Positions 37,994-46,781 of a stretch of DNA of 64,000 bases are shown here, piece after piece; position 1 is the first letter of the stretch, and each line of letters begins with the position of its first letter. Below the pieces are notes generated by a model. The model searched no databases. It was not told the origin of the DNA and was given only the letters and a program-made list of their open reading frames with translations. This DNA is from Marivirga salinae. Lineage in GTDB: Bacteria; Bacteroidota; Bacteroidia; Cytophagales; Cyclobacteriaceae. Location of the stretch: positions 2,790,001 to 2,854,000 of the forward strand of contig NZ_CP129971.1 in NCBI RefSeq assembly GCF_030503855.1. Direction: 5' to 3'. Both the position numbers and the translations under genes were made by a program.

Positions 37994-38279
37994 CCGCGAA
38001 GACGCTAAGGCGCAAAGTTTTTTTATTTTTAAATTCAGTATCAATTATTACTTAAATATTTATAGAAACAATTAAAATCAGTCTCTTTTTATTTCTTAGC
38101 GTCTCCGCGTCTCTGCGGTTCATTATAAATTTAACATGAACATCAAGTATTTATAGAATTCAAATTTTTTCAATGCAAACACTTAAAATCAATTCCTTAT
38201 TTTTTCTTAGCGTCTCTGCGCCTTTGCGGTTAGTTTTTGCCCCTCTGCGTCTTTGCGGTTCCATTATTGGATCTATGCC
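37994..38279. repeat. Spacer with CGCAAAG-family inverted repeats
   Basis: The stop-proximal form ACCGCGAAGACGCTAAGGCG (about 37993) is mirrored by start-proximal forms CTTAGCGTCTCCGCGTCTCT (about 38095) and CTTAGCGTCTCTGCGCCTTT (about 38205). No gene is seen. Confidence 0.7.
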
Positions 38280-39467
38280 ATGAAAAGGATATTAGCCATA
38301 TGGCCCACCCACAGAGAAGACTGGATTCTCCCTTTCAAAGCACTATCCAATCAATTTGAATTTATATTTCTCTCAGGCATCTCTCCCGATGAAGAAAAAG
38401 AAACCTATGTTCAAGATTTTGCTCAAACCATCCACTGGTCAGATTACAGTTCAGCCCAGGATTTATTAGCGCAAATTCAAGCCGATAAACTAGTATTTAT
38501 GTCCATTGACAGCGGACTAAATATCGCCTTAAATATCAATGCAAAAAAGCATAAAATCTCTACCTATATCCTTCAACACGGAATTTATACCAATTACAAA
38601 GACTATCGAACCCGTGAAAAAATCTGGCAAAAGAAAGAACTAGCAGCCCAAAGTAATCAGGCAAAAAGTAGTAGTGGTTTCAGCAGTTTTCAATGGATCA
38701 ATAATTCTTTAAGTGGAATTCAAAAGCTAATCCTTTTACCCATCACTTTATTTATAAAAGCATCACAAAAGGTTGGTCCTTATTGGGCGGCTAAGCATTT
38801 GTCTTTTGAAGCCAAAAAACCTAATCAATATATTTGCTTTTCACCTTTTAATGCGACTATCCATAAAGAAGTGGATAAAATAGGAGAAGAGCGGATTCAA
38901 TATATTGGGAGTCCTGAGTTGACGCAATATTTAAAAGAAGAAAATGATTTAATTCAGGAGGACTTTTATTTGCATATAGATCAGGCTTTTGCAGAAAACA
39001 GCTTTGGAGAGGAGACGGTTAGCAAAGAAAATATGATTCAATTTTACTTAAAACTGAATGAGTTTTGTTTACAGCAAAATGCTAAACTTTATATCAAATT
39101 GCATCCCGAATCATTTAATTCTGATTGGTTACCTCAAGATGATAATATCATTTATATACGAAAAGTAGAAAATTTCAATCGCTATGTGCAATCTGCTAAG
39201 GGCTGTTTTGGTTTTTACTCTACTATGGTGATTCCCGCAGTTTATTGGAAACCGACTATTTTATTCAATATTTTCTATTCCGGTTTACAGGAGGCTTTGG
39301 AGGATATCGAACAAGTGAAAATCTTAGCTTTTCATCAATTTTCGGTAGATGATTTGAATTTTAACAAAGGTAAATTGGAGCAGGACAAATTGATCAATCG
39401 TTTCTTTTACAGCAAAGAAGCCATATCTTTGGAGCTTTTGGCTGAAATATTGAATGCAGAAAACTAA
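38280..39467 (+). CDS. Putative capsule-type glycosyltransferase, unrecognised family
   Basis: A 395-residue protein starting MKRILAIWPTHREDW at 38280; the frame is open upstream to 38253 only through repeat sequence. STYILQHGIYTNY recalls the QHG segment of the gene at 30956, and LYIKLHPESFNSDW with CFGFYSTMVIPAVYWK recalls the same C-terminal layout. So the two may be distant relatives of the CDP-glycerol/capsule transferase type. Activity and substrate are unknown. It overlaps the next gene by 14 bases. Confidence 0.6.
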   Translation: MKRILAIWPTHREDWILPFKALSNQFEFIFLSGISPDEEKETYVQDFAQTIHWSDYSSAQDLLAQIQADKLVFMSIDSGLNIALNINAKKHKISTYILQHGIYTNYKDYRTREKIWQKKELAAQSNQAKSSSGFSSFQWINNSLSGIQKLILLPITLFIKASQKVGPYWAAKHLSFEAKKPNQYICFSPFNATIHKEVDKIGEERIQYIGSPELTQYLKEENDLIQEDFYLHIDQAFAENSFGEETVSKENMIQFYLKLNEFCLQQNAKLYIKLHPESFNSDWLPQDDNIIYIRKVENFNRYVQSAKGCFGFYSTMVIPAVYWKPTILFNIFYSGLQEALEDIEQVKILAFHQFSVDDLNFNKGKLEQDKLINRFFYSKEAISLELLAEILNAEN

Positions 39468-40536
39468 AATCTTACATATTCTTTACTCAGGACAAGGCGG
39501 ATTGGGGACTTACTTCATGAACTTTGTCAACAGCGATCAGGAAAAGCAATTTGAACATTTTGCTTTTTTTTATGGAATAGAACCTTTAAATCAAGAGTTA
39601 GAAGATTTTTGTATTGATAACAAAATCCAGTTTAAATATCAGCAAAAACAATCAAAAATTGATTTTAAGGCTTTAAAGACAGTTATGGCTTTTCAGCAAC
39701 AACATCAAATTCAATACTTGCTTTTACATACATTTAGTTTAAGTCTATTGACCTTATTTGGTCTTTTCATGAGATGGAGATTGATTGCTTTTGACCATAC
39801 CACCTTGGCATACAAAACATTGATAGAAAAAGTTTTTACTTTAATCAATCATTTATTTGCCTATAAAATGATTTACTTTTATACAGGCCATTTTGAGCAA
39901 AATAAAAGTGTTTTTCCATTATTAAGCTTTGGCAAAAACTCTCATATCATCCCAAAAACCGTTGATATCAATTTCTTTCAGCCGCCTGAAGAAAAACCAA
40001 AAAACGATGTTTTCACTATAGGTATTACAGCTAGGCTTATTCAAGGTAAAAGACATGATTTAATAGTAGAAACTTTGGCAAAACTTAGAGACCAAGATTT
40101 AAAAGTAAACTTTAAAATTGCGGGCATCGGTCCAAAAGAAAAGGAAATAAAAGAGTTGGTTAGCAAGTTACATTTAGACGAGCAAGTTGAGTTTACAGGC
40201 TTACTAACTAGAAATGAATTATTGTCTTTTTATCATTCATTGGATGCTTATATTCACGCTTCAGAAGGAGAAACGATTTGTTATTCTATTATGGAGGCTC
40301 AGGCTTGCGGATTACCCATTTTAGCATCGGATGTAGAAGGAATTAATAATGTGATTTTTGAAACCACAGGGGGTTTTTTGTTTAAAAATAATAATGCAGA
40401 TTTAGTGAGTAAGTTTAATGCCTTGCTAAGCTCAGATGAGAAACTTAACTATTATAAAGAGCAATCCAGAGAAGCTGCAGTAAATAATTTCACTAATTTT
40501 AATAATGCAGCATTACTTTATTCAAAATTGAATTAA
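39454..40536 (+). CDS. Glycosyltransferase family 4-like
   Basis: A 360-residue GT-B enzyme with the N-terminal donor-acceptor segment HILYSGQGGLGTYFMNF. The C-terminal motifs are GITARLIQGKRHDLIVE, FTGLLTRNELLSFY and ASEGETICYSIMEAQACGLP, the E-x7-E donor site of family 4. It extends the repeat unit with an unknown sugar. It overlaps the previous gene by 14 bases and shares the last base of its stop with the next start. Confidence 0.85.
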   Translation: MQKTKILHILYSGQGGLGTYFMNFVNSDQEKQFEHFAFFYGIEPLNQELEDFCIDNKIQFKYQQKQSKIDFKALKTVMAFQQQHQIQYLLLHTFSLSLLTLFGLFMRWRLIAFDHTTLAYKTLIEKVFTLINHLFAYKMIYFYTGHFEQNKSVFPLLSFGKNSHIIPKTVDINFFQPPEEKPKNDVFTIGITARLIQGKRHDLIVETLAKLRDQDLKVNFKIAGIGPKEKEIKELVSKLHLDEQVEFTGLLTRNELLSFYHSLDAYIHASEGETICYSIMEAQACGLPILASDVEGINNVIFETTGGFLFKNNNADLVSKFNALLSSDEKLNYYKEQSREAAVNNFTNFNNAALLYSKLN

Positions 40537-41678
40537 TGAAAATACTTTTTATACAAAAAGAAGGCGGAATTTTTGGAGCGGAGCAATTTCAACTTAGAAC
40601 AATTCCAGCTCTTTTAAAAGCGGGAACCGAAGTTGAATTTCTTCGATTATACACGGATCACCAATTAGGGAAAGATTCTCCATTTGTTCAACAATTAAAT
40701 GATTTGGGTGTCAATGTTTATCAGGTGAAAATCACCAATATTCCAAGACCCTCTCAATTTTTCCAGATCAAAAATATTATTAAAAATGGTGAATACGATT
40801 TAGTGCATACTCATTTAATACATGCTGACTTATATGGAGCAGTGGTGAAGAAATTTTTATTGCCTAAAATGAAATTGATCTCCACTAAACATGGCTATGA
40901 AGAGGATTATAATAATCGATTTGGATTTGACCCTTCCTACAAAAGAAAGGATTTATATTGGCGAATAAATAAATTTTCTGAATCTGTTGCAAACAAAAGT
41001 TTTGCTATATCAGATGGATTAAGAGACCTATTTATCAATACAGGAATATCAAAATCAGAAAAATTAGACAGAATTCATTATGGTTTTGAAATGAAAGATT
41101 TTATCCCAGACGATAATAGGGATAAATATAGGTTTGCAAAGCATCAATTGGTCATAGCAGGTCGTTTGGTTGGTTTTAAAGGGCATCGATATGCTTTGGA
41201 GTCATTAACTATCATAAAAAAGGACTTTCCTGAAATACAATTATTGGTAATTGGCATAGGAGAGCTTGAAGAAGAACTTAAAGCATATACTGCTAAATTA
41301 GGACTGGAAGAGAATGTGTCATTTTTAGGATTTAGTGATCAGGTTCAGAATTTCATGTATCATTCAGATGTGGTATTAACACCTTCTATAGCAGAAGGAT
41401 TTGGGGTGGTATTTTTAGAAGCCATTAATCAAAATACTCCAATTGCAGCCTTTGATGTCCCTGCTGGTAATGAAGTTTTACCTAAAGAATATCATGAATT
41501 TTTAGCAAAGCCATTTAATGTTGAGGAATATGCTAAAAAAATAAAACTAATGCTTGAAGAGCCTCATAAATTAGATAATGCGATTAAAGCTGCAGAAGAT
41601 CGAATGCTAACCTATTTTCAATTGGATAGAATGATCAATGAGATGATCAAGTTTTATCAAGAGGTAATTAAAAATTAA
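40536..41678 (+). CDS. Glycosyltransferase family 4-like
   Basis: A 380-residue GT-B enzyme. FIQKEGGIFGAEQFQLRTIP opens the N-terminal domain, and VHTHLIHADLYGA and STKHGYEEDY line the acceptor side. AGRLVGFKGHRYALES, FLGFSDQVQNFMYHSD and PSIAEGFGVVFLEAINQNTP form the donor site. It belongs to the same family as the preceding gene but is not a close copy. It probably adds a different residue. Confidence 0.86.
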   Translation: MKILFIQKEGGIFGAEQFQLRTIPALLKAGTEVEFLRLYTDHQLGKDSPFVQQLNDLGVNVYQVKITNIPRPSQFFQIKNIIKNGEYDLVHTHLIHADLYGAVVKKFLLPKMKLISTKHGYEEDYNNRFGFDPSYKRKDLYWRINKFSESVANKSFAISDGLRDLFINTGISKSEKLDRIHYGFEMKDFIPDDNRDKYRFAKHQLVIAGRLVGFKGHRYALESLTIIKKDFPEIQLLVIGIGELEEELKAYTAKLGLEENVSFLGFSDQVQNFMYHSDVVLTPSIAEGFGVVFLEAINQNTPIAAFDVPAGNEVLPKEYHEFLAKPFNVEEYAKKIKLMLEEPHKLDNAIKAAEDRMLTYFQLDRMINEMIKFYQEVIKN

Positions 41679-41686
41679 TTTTTGAT

Positions 41687-43540
41687 ATGTGTGGAATATT
41701 AGGAGCTTGGCTTCCGAAAAATAATATTACTAATCAAGATTTCACCTCTTTAGTGGATAGCATTTATCATAGGGGACCTGATGAAGCGGGTTACTTAATT
41801 GAAAATGATTTCTATTTGGGAATGAGGCGTTTGTCAATCATTGATTTAGCAGGTGGACAACAGCCAGTTTTTAATGAAGATCAGTCAAAAGCGGTTCTTT
41901 TTAATGGTGAAATTTATAATTATAAGTCTCTTATTAACTCCTTAAAGGATAAAGGCCATGATTTTCAATCTGTAAGTGATACAGAGGTAATTGTTCATTC
42001 CTTAGAAGATGATTTAGAAAATATAAATCAGTTCCGAGGCATGTTTGCATTTGCTTATTTTGAAAGAGAAGAACAAATCCTTCATTTGTTTCGGGATAGG
42101 ATTGGAGTAAAGCCTTTATACTATATTTTTATACCGGGTAAAATATTTGCATTTTCCTCTGAAATCAAAGGGCTGGAGAAAATCTGTGATTCTGCAGGGA
42201 TAGAACTTACAGTAAATGAAGAGGCTATCTATCATTATTTGTCTTTTGCCAACATACCTCAACCCATCACAATTTATAATGAAATTAAGGCTTTAATGCC
42301 TGGGCATCATTTAACTTTTGATAAAGAAACAATTGAAATTGAGCAATATTGGAAATATAATTATCAACCAAAGCTAAAAATTGATTTTGATGAGGCAAAA
42401 GAACTTATTCATTCAGAATTAAAAGAAAGTGTAAACTTAAGGCTGAATAGTGATGTTCCAATGGGATTATTTTTATCGGGAGGTCTTGACAGCAGTATTA
42501 TAGCCTATTTGGCAGCCAAGGAATTGAATACTAATTTAAAAACCTTTACCATAGGTTTTCCTGAGCATAAAGAGTTTGATGAAACCGACATAGCGACTAA
42601 GACTGCTCATCATTTAGGCTTGGAAAACGAGATCTTGCCGTTAGAATATGATCCACTGGAAAGCTTAATGAACATTAATGCTATTTATGATCAACCTTTT
42701 GCTGATCCAAGTGCTATCCCAAGTGTTGAGATTTCCAAATTAGCGAGTAACTACGTTAAGGTAGTATTGAATGGGGATGGCGGAGATGAACAATTTGCGG
42801 GCTACAGAAGATATATTTTAGCGTCTAAACTCAACAATATTCCAAATCTGTCAGGCTTTAATATTTTACTAAATCAATTGAACCCTAAACGAAGAAGTAT
42901 GTTAGGGTTTTTGCAGCGGACTTTGAAAAATACGGGTTTAAAAGCAGAAGAACAAAGTATTGCCCTAACAACAGATATGCTTTTAGATCAAGATAAAAAA
43001 CATATCTTTAATTTTGACACGGCTAAATTTAGTACTCAAGATATTATCAGTAATTTTAATTTAGGTGAGGATGCAGCGTTTTTAGATCAGGTGATGCACT
43101 ATGATAGAAACTTTAATTTACTGAATGGCTTATTAGTTAAAATGGATATGGCTACCTCATCAGCTTCTATAGAAGGCAGATCCCCATTTTTGGATAATAT
43201 ACTGTTCGAAAAATCATCTCTATTACCTGCTAATTTTAAGGTGAAGGGTAAAAATACAAAGTATATTTTAAAGGAATTATATGGTGAATTTCTACCTTAT
43301 GAGGTTATTCATGGAAAAAAGAGAGGCTTTGAAATCCCTTTAAAATCGTGGCTGTCAAAAGAGTTTCAACCGCTGATAAATCAAATGAAAGCTGATAGTC
43401 AAAGTCCTTTTTACAATTATTTAAAAGTAGATTTTGTTACTAATTTATTTGAAAGTGAAAGATATAAATCGTTTAACTTAGATTATTTGAGATATTCTGT
43501 ATTAATTTTATATCTGTGGTTTAAAGAAAGGGAGAATTAA
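41687..43540 (+). CDS. asnB: Asparagine synthase (glutamine-hydrolysing) family
   Basis: A 617-residue class B amidotransferase. The N-terminal Cys2 (MCGILGAW) is the glutaminase nucleophile, with YHRGPDEAG and LFNGEIYNY in the Gln pocket. The synthase domain has the PPi-loop LFLSGGLDSSI (about 262) and NGDGGDEQFAGYRRY. Copies inside polysaccharide loci are thought to amidate sugar acids rather than make free asparagine. That fits a locus with uronate and nonulosonates, but is inference. It is followed directly by the polymerase gene. Confidence 0.9.
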   Translation: MCGILGAWLPKNNITNQDFTSLVDSIYHRGPDEAGYLIENDFYLGMRRLSIIDLAGGQQPVFNEDQSKAVLFNGEIYNYKSLINSLKDKGHDFQSVSDTEVIVHSLEDDLENINQFRGMFAFAYFEREEQILHLFRDRIGVKPLYYIFIPGKIFAFSSEIKGLEKICDSAGIELTVNEEAIYHYLSFANIPQPITIYNEIKALMPGHHLTFDKETIEIEQYWKYNYQPKLKIDFDEAKELIHSELKESVNLRLNSDVPMGLFLSGGLDSSIIAYLAAKELNTNLKTFTIGFPEHKEFDETDIATKTAHHLGLENEILPLEYDPLESLMNINAIYDQPFADPSAIPSVEISKLASNYVKVVLNGDGGDEQFAGYRRYILASKLNNIPNLSGFNILLNQLNPKRRSMLGFLQRTLKNTGLKAEEQSIALTTDMLLDQDKKHIFNFDTAKFSTQDIISNFNLGEDAAFLDQVMHYDRNFNLLNGLLVKMDMATSSASIEGRSPFLDNILFEKSSLLPANFKVKGKNTKYILKELYGEFLPYEVIHGKKRGFEIPLKSWLSKEFQPLINQMKADSQSPFYNYLKVDFVTNLFESERYKSFNLDYLRYSVLILYLWFKEREN

Positions 43541-44790
43541 TGTTTGGGATATTAATATCAATTATAATTCTTTTTTTAATAAGTTATTGGGTAAGACCAA
43601 AGCATGTAAAACTGAATTCAAAATTAAATACTTACTATAATTATGGCATAGTACTACGAATTTTGGGTACATCAGCTTATATCTTTTATGCCTTTCAGTT
43701 AAGTGATGGTTCAGTTGATGCATTTATATATGATAATTATGCTTTAGAATTTGCTGAATATTTTTTAAGAGGTGACTTTTCTCCTTTCTATGATGAAAAG
43801 CTTTGGCGTACCGGTCAGTTTTTCTATACCAATTTTGTAGCATATCCAGCAGCATTATTTTTAATATTAACTTTTAATTCGACTTTTGGTATTTATTTAC
43901 TTTTCAGTCTTTCCTGTTTCATAGGGTTAGTTTTGTTGTATAAGGCTTTTGTGAAAAATTATGTATTTTTAGATAGGAAGATGATGATGTTGGTTGTCTT
44001 TTTATTTCCTGCTTTATGGTTTTGGACTTCTACGATTGGGAAAGATTCCTGGATGTTTTTAGGTATGGGGCTTGTATGCTTAGGGATAACTAACACTAAA
44101 ATCAATTATTTTTATGTGGCATTTGGTATTTTTGTCATGTATGCCTTTAGACCTCCAGTTGCTTATATTTCAATTTTGGCTTTTGGCTCCTTTTTTATTT
44201 TAAATACAACTGATAAATTTTTAATGAAGTTTTTTAAAATTGGCTTAGGCTTATTTGCAATCGTTTTTCTATTAAATTATTTACGTGAAGAGTGGGGTGT
44301 TAGTGATTTTAGCAATGAAGAGCTTACTGAATTACAACAGGAAACCTTAGTAAATACTGATTATGGTTCAGGTGCATTGGATGAAAAACAAGGTGGTATA
44401 TCTTCGATTCCACGTGGTATAGTCGATGTCCTATTTCGCCCATTTATATGGGAAACGAATAATATCTTATCTTTAGCCTCAACAATTGAAATTAACTTTG
44501 TCGTGATTTTATTATTGGTTAAAAGGAAATCAGTTTTTCAATTTATTAGAAATGGTTTAAGGCATAGACTATCAACATTTACATTGGCTTTTGTGGGTCT
44601 TTATGTGGTAACAATTGGTCTATTTGAAAATAATATTGGTATTATAGCCCGCCACCGTGCGATTATCTTTCCTTTCCTCTTCCTCATGGCATTTGCTTAT
44701 GATGATAAAGTCAAAAGAGCCTATCAACAGTTTTTATGGAGAAAAAGAAAGCAAGCTGAGATTAACCGCAATACCTGTCCCGCACAGTAA
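43540..44790 (+). CDS. Wzy-like polysaccharide polymerase
   Basis: A 416-residue membrane protein with about 10 hydrophobic helices (starts FGILISIIILFLISYWV). A periplasmic loop lies around 250-290 (LREEWGVSDFSNEEL). Such layout fits an O-antigen or capsule polymerase, although Wzy sequences are poorly conserved. The last codons (NRNTCPAQ) run into the dispersed repeat at 44763-44800, so the natural C-terminus may have been replaced by repeat sequence. Call is from topology and context. Confidence 0.72.
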   Translation: MFGILISIIILFLISYWVRPKHVKLNSKLNTYYNYGIVLRILGTSAYIFYAFQLSDGSVDAFIYDNYALEFAEYFLRGDFSPFYDEKLWRTGQFFYTNFVAYPAALFLILTFNSTFGIYLLFSLSCFIGLVLLYKAFVKNYVFLDRKMMMLVVFLFPALWFWTSTIGKDSWMFLGMGLVCLGITNTKINYFYVAFGIFVMYAFRPPVAYISILAFGSFFILNTTDKFLMKFFKIGLGLFAIVFLLNYLREEWGVSDFSNEELTELQQETLVNTDYGSGALDEKQGGISSIPRGIVDVLFRPFIWETNNILSLASTIEINFVVILLLVKRKSVFQFIRNGLRHRLSTFTLAFVGLYVVTIGLFENNIGIIARHRAIIFPFLFLMAFAYDDKVKRAYQQFLWRKRKQAEINRNTCPAQ

Positions 44791-45068
44791 GTCGGGAGAC
44801 GGAGAGACGCAAAGGGGTTTAATTATTAATTAGTGATTGGATAATTAATAATTGGGGCCGATTGTTTTAATTATTAGTGTCCTTTGTGTAATCCTCAGTG
44901 CAACTCAGTGGTTAAATTTCTTTCAGCTTTAGCTGATATTTACTTAGTGCCCTTTCCCGATTTGTCGGGACATGTTGTGAAATCCTCCGTGTAACTCCGT
45001 GGTTAACACCTTTCAGCTTTAGCTGAATAAACCTTGCGTCTTAGCGTCTTCGCGGTTAACTTTGCCCC
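44763..45068. repeat. Spacer of dispersed repeats, overlapping the polymerase 3' end
   Basis: The phrase AACCGCAATACCTGTCCCG followed by CACAGTAAGTCGGGAGAC starts inside the polymerase gene. It is a TCCCG hairpin inside a CGCAAAG phrase. Then come CAGTGCAACTCAGTGGTTAA with TTTCAGCTTTAGCTGA twice, TCCCGATTTGTCGGGA near 44954, and GCGTCTTAGCGTCTTCGCGG just before the next start. Confidence 0.7.
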
Positions 45069-46202
45069 ATGCAAAAACCCACAGCCATTGTCTTCGGTAG
45101 CTACCTGCCATCTGTCATCAACTTCCGTAAACCTTTACTCACCGCTCTCCAAGCAAAAGGTTATAAAGTCATTGCTCTAGCCCCAGGCAATGATGAAGCC
45201 ACCGAACAAACTTTGGCAGAACTGGATGTAGAATTTATACAAGTCCCCTTAGGCAGAACAGGCTTTAATCCCCTCCAAGATTATAAAACACTTCAATTTC
45301 TTAAAATGCTATTTAAGGAGCTTCAGCCGGAGGTAGTCATCACTTACACCATAAAGCCCAATATTTATGGCAGCTGGGCAGCAAAAAGCCTTAAAAACGC
45401 CAAAGTATTGGCTTGGATCACCGGACTTGGTTATGTCGGCATGGAAGCCGATACTTTTAAAAGAAAATTAGTCCGCTCGGTGATTTTTAAGCTTTATAAA
45501 AAAGCCTTTTCAAAACTACCTTTTATCGCCTTTCAAAACCCAGATGATCAACAGTTTTTCAAGCAACATAATTTGCTTAAATCACAAGCTAAGCAAACCA
45601 TAACAGCCGGTTCAGGAGTGGATTTAAATCATTATCCCAAAGCAAAACCACAAGTCAGCCCTATTAAATTTTTATTAACAGCCCGTTTAATAGGAGCAAA
45701 GGGCGTAAATGAATACTTAGCCGCAGCGAAAATTATCAAGAAAGATTATCCTGAAGTTATTTTTCAACTCATAGGCATGACCGATGAAGGCAATCCAGAT
45801 TCACTGGAAGAAAAGGAGCTGAATGAATTGCATGAAGAAGGTATAATAGAATATTTAGGCTTTCAATCTGATGTGCGAAAGTATTTGGCAGAATGTTCTG
45901 TATTTGTTTTGCCGTCTTATTACAGAGAAGGAACACCAAGAACTATATTAGAATCCTTAGCCATGGCTAAACCCATCATCACTACCGATAACCCAGGTTG
46001 CAGAGAAACAATTGATGGAGATAAAAATGGCTATTTAATTCCAGTAAAAGATGCAGCATCATTGGTAAAAGCCATGAAATTCTTTATAGAAGACCCAGCT
46101 TTAATAGAAAAGAAAGGGGAGGAGAGCTACCGACTTGCCACAGAGAAATATGATGTTAATAAAGTAAATGAGCATTTGTTTGAGTTTATGGGGATAGAAT
46201 AG
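45069..46202 (+). CDS. Glycosyltransferase family 4 (PglA-like)
   Basis: A 377-residue GT-B enzyme. PTAIVFGSYLPSVINFRKPL and VITYTIKPNIYGSWAAK are typical of the PglA / capsule GalNAc-transferase type. The donor site is LTARLIGAKGVNEYL, YLGFQSDVRKYLAECSVF and LPSYYREGTPRTILESLAM. It could add the second sugar of the unit. The gene changes base composition along its length: by hand count the first ~120 bases hold about 39 C and 18 G, the last ~120 about 13 C and 31 G. Confidence 0.88.
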   Translation: MQKPTAIVFGSYLPSVINFRKPLLTALQAKGYKVIALAPGNDEATEQTLAELDVEFIQVPLGRTGFNPLQDYKTLQFLKMLFKELQPEVVITYTIKPNIYGSWAAKSLKNAKVLAWITGLGYVGMEADTFKRKLVRSVIFKLYKKAFSKLPFIAFQNPDDQQFFKQHNLLKSQAKQTITAGSGVDLNHYPKAKPQVSPIKFLLTARLIGAKGVNEYLAAAKIIKKDYPEVIFQLIGMTDEGNPDSLEEKELNELHEEGIIEYLGFQSDVRKYLAECSVFVLPSYYREGTPRTILESLAMAKPIITTDNPGCRETIDGDKNGYLIPVKDAASLVKAMKFFIEDPALIEKKGEESYRLATEKYDVNKVNEHLFEFMGIE

Positions 46203-46224
46203 AGTAAATCATCCCCATTCCCAG

Positions 46225-46381
46225 ACAAAAGCAGCCCTTCCGCCTGCTTCCGACTGGTGGAAATTACTGCCGCCTCAGGCGGATTTTAGCTATGAAATGC
46301 CACTTTATACTCCTAAAACTAGCTGATATCCCGTGCCAGAGGCACCTAGTAAAAATCGCCAGCGGGACGCAGGCGATAGGG
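46225..46381. repeat. Two diverged half-copies of the long palindromic repeat
   Basis: CTTCCGCCTGCTTCCGACTG and GGAAATTACTGCCGCCTCAG (46228-46283) resemble one arm of the palindromic element at 13427-14290. GTGCCAGAGGCACC...GGGACGCAGGCGATAGGG (46333-46381) resembles the other arm. The second half is interrupted by the MITE that follows. Confidence 0.55.
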
Positions 46382-46491
46382 CAATGTCGTTAAGTTAAGA
46401 TAATTTCTCTTCTCCAATAGGAGAAGGATTAAAGGATTTGCCTGCCAGCCTTTGGCTGGAGGCTTAATAAAAGCTTAACTTAACGACATTG
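46382..46491. mobile_element. 110 bp MITE with 18 bp terminal inverted repeats
   Basis: The ends CAATGTCGTTAAGTTAAG (46382-46399) and CTTAACTTAACGACATTG (46474-46491) are perfect inverted repeats. They are flanked on both sides by the identical 10-mer GGCGATAGGG (46372-46381 and 46492-46501), a target-site duplication. Inside are two hairpins (CTTCTCC/GGAGAAG and CCAGCC/GGCTGG). No transposase is encoded, so it would be moved in trans. The length of the duplication fits DDE transposases, but no particular IS family is claimed. Confidence 0.85.
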
Positions 46492-46734
46492 GGCGATAGG
46501 GTGTGCAAAATATTCCCAAAGTACTCAAAGCAGCTCCCATCCTTAAAAAAGGAGGGCTAGGCTGGTTGTACCATAATCTAAGAGAAGGAAATTCGGTCTG
46601 ACGTTTTTTCAGATTAATTGAAATGCTGAATTGTCCCCATTTACTGAAAATTTTATCCAAGATTCATAGCTTCTGACCGATACTAGCACATCCAATGCTC
46701 TATGCATCGGAGTTAATGAGCAAAATTTTAACAT

Positions 46735-46771
46735 AAAAAAAGCCCTTTAAGCTTAATTAAAGGGCTTTTTT
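46735..46771. terminator. Strong bidirectional terminator closing the tRNA-like array
   Basis: AAAAAGCCCTTTAA (46737-46750) pairs perfectly with TTAAAGGGCTTTTT (46757-46770) around a 6-nt loop, with a T-run on either strand. It lies 11 bases past the distal tRNA-like unit and would stop any transcript of the array, as well as read-through from the glycosyltransferase side. Confidence 0.8.
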
Positions 46772-46781
46772 GCTTTGAAAC

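Noticed and set aside
46475..46660. Small minus-strand gene across the MITE edge
   Set aside because: It begins outside and ends inside the MITE and has no protein-like composition.
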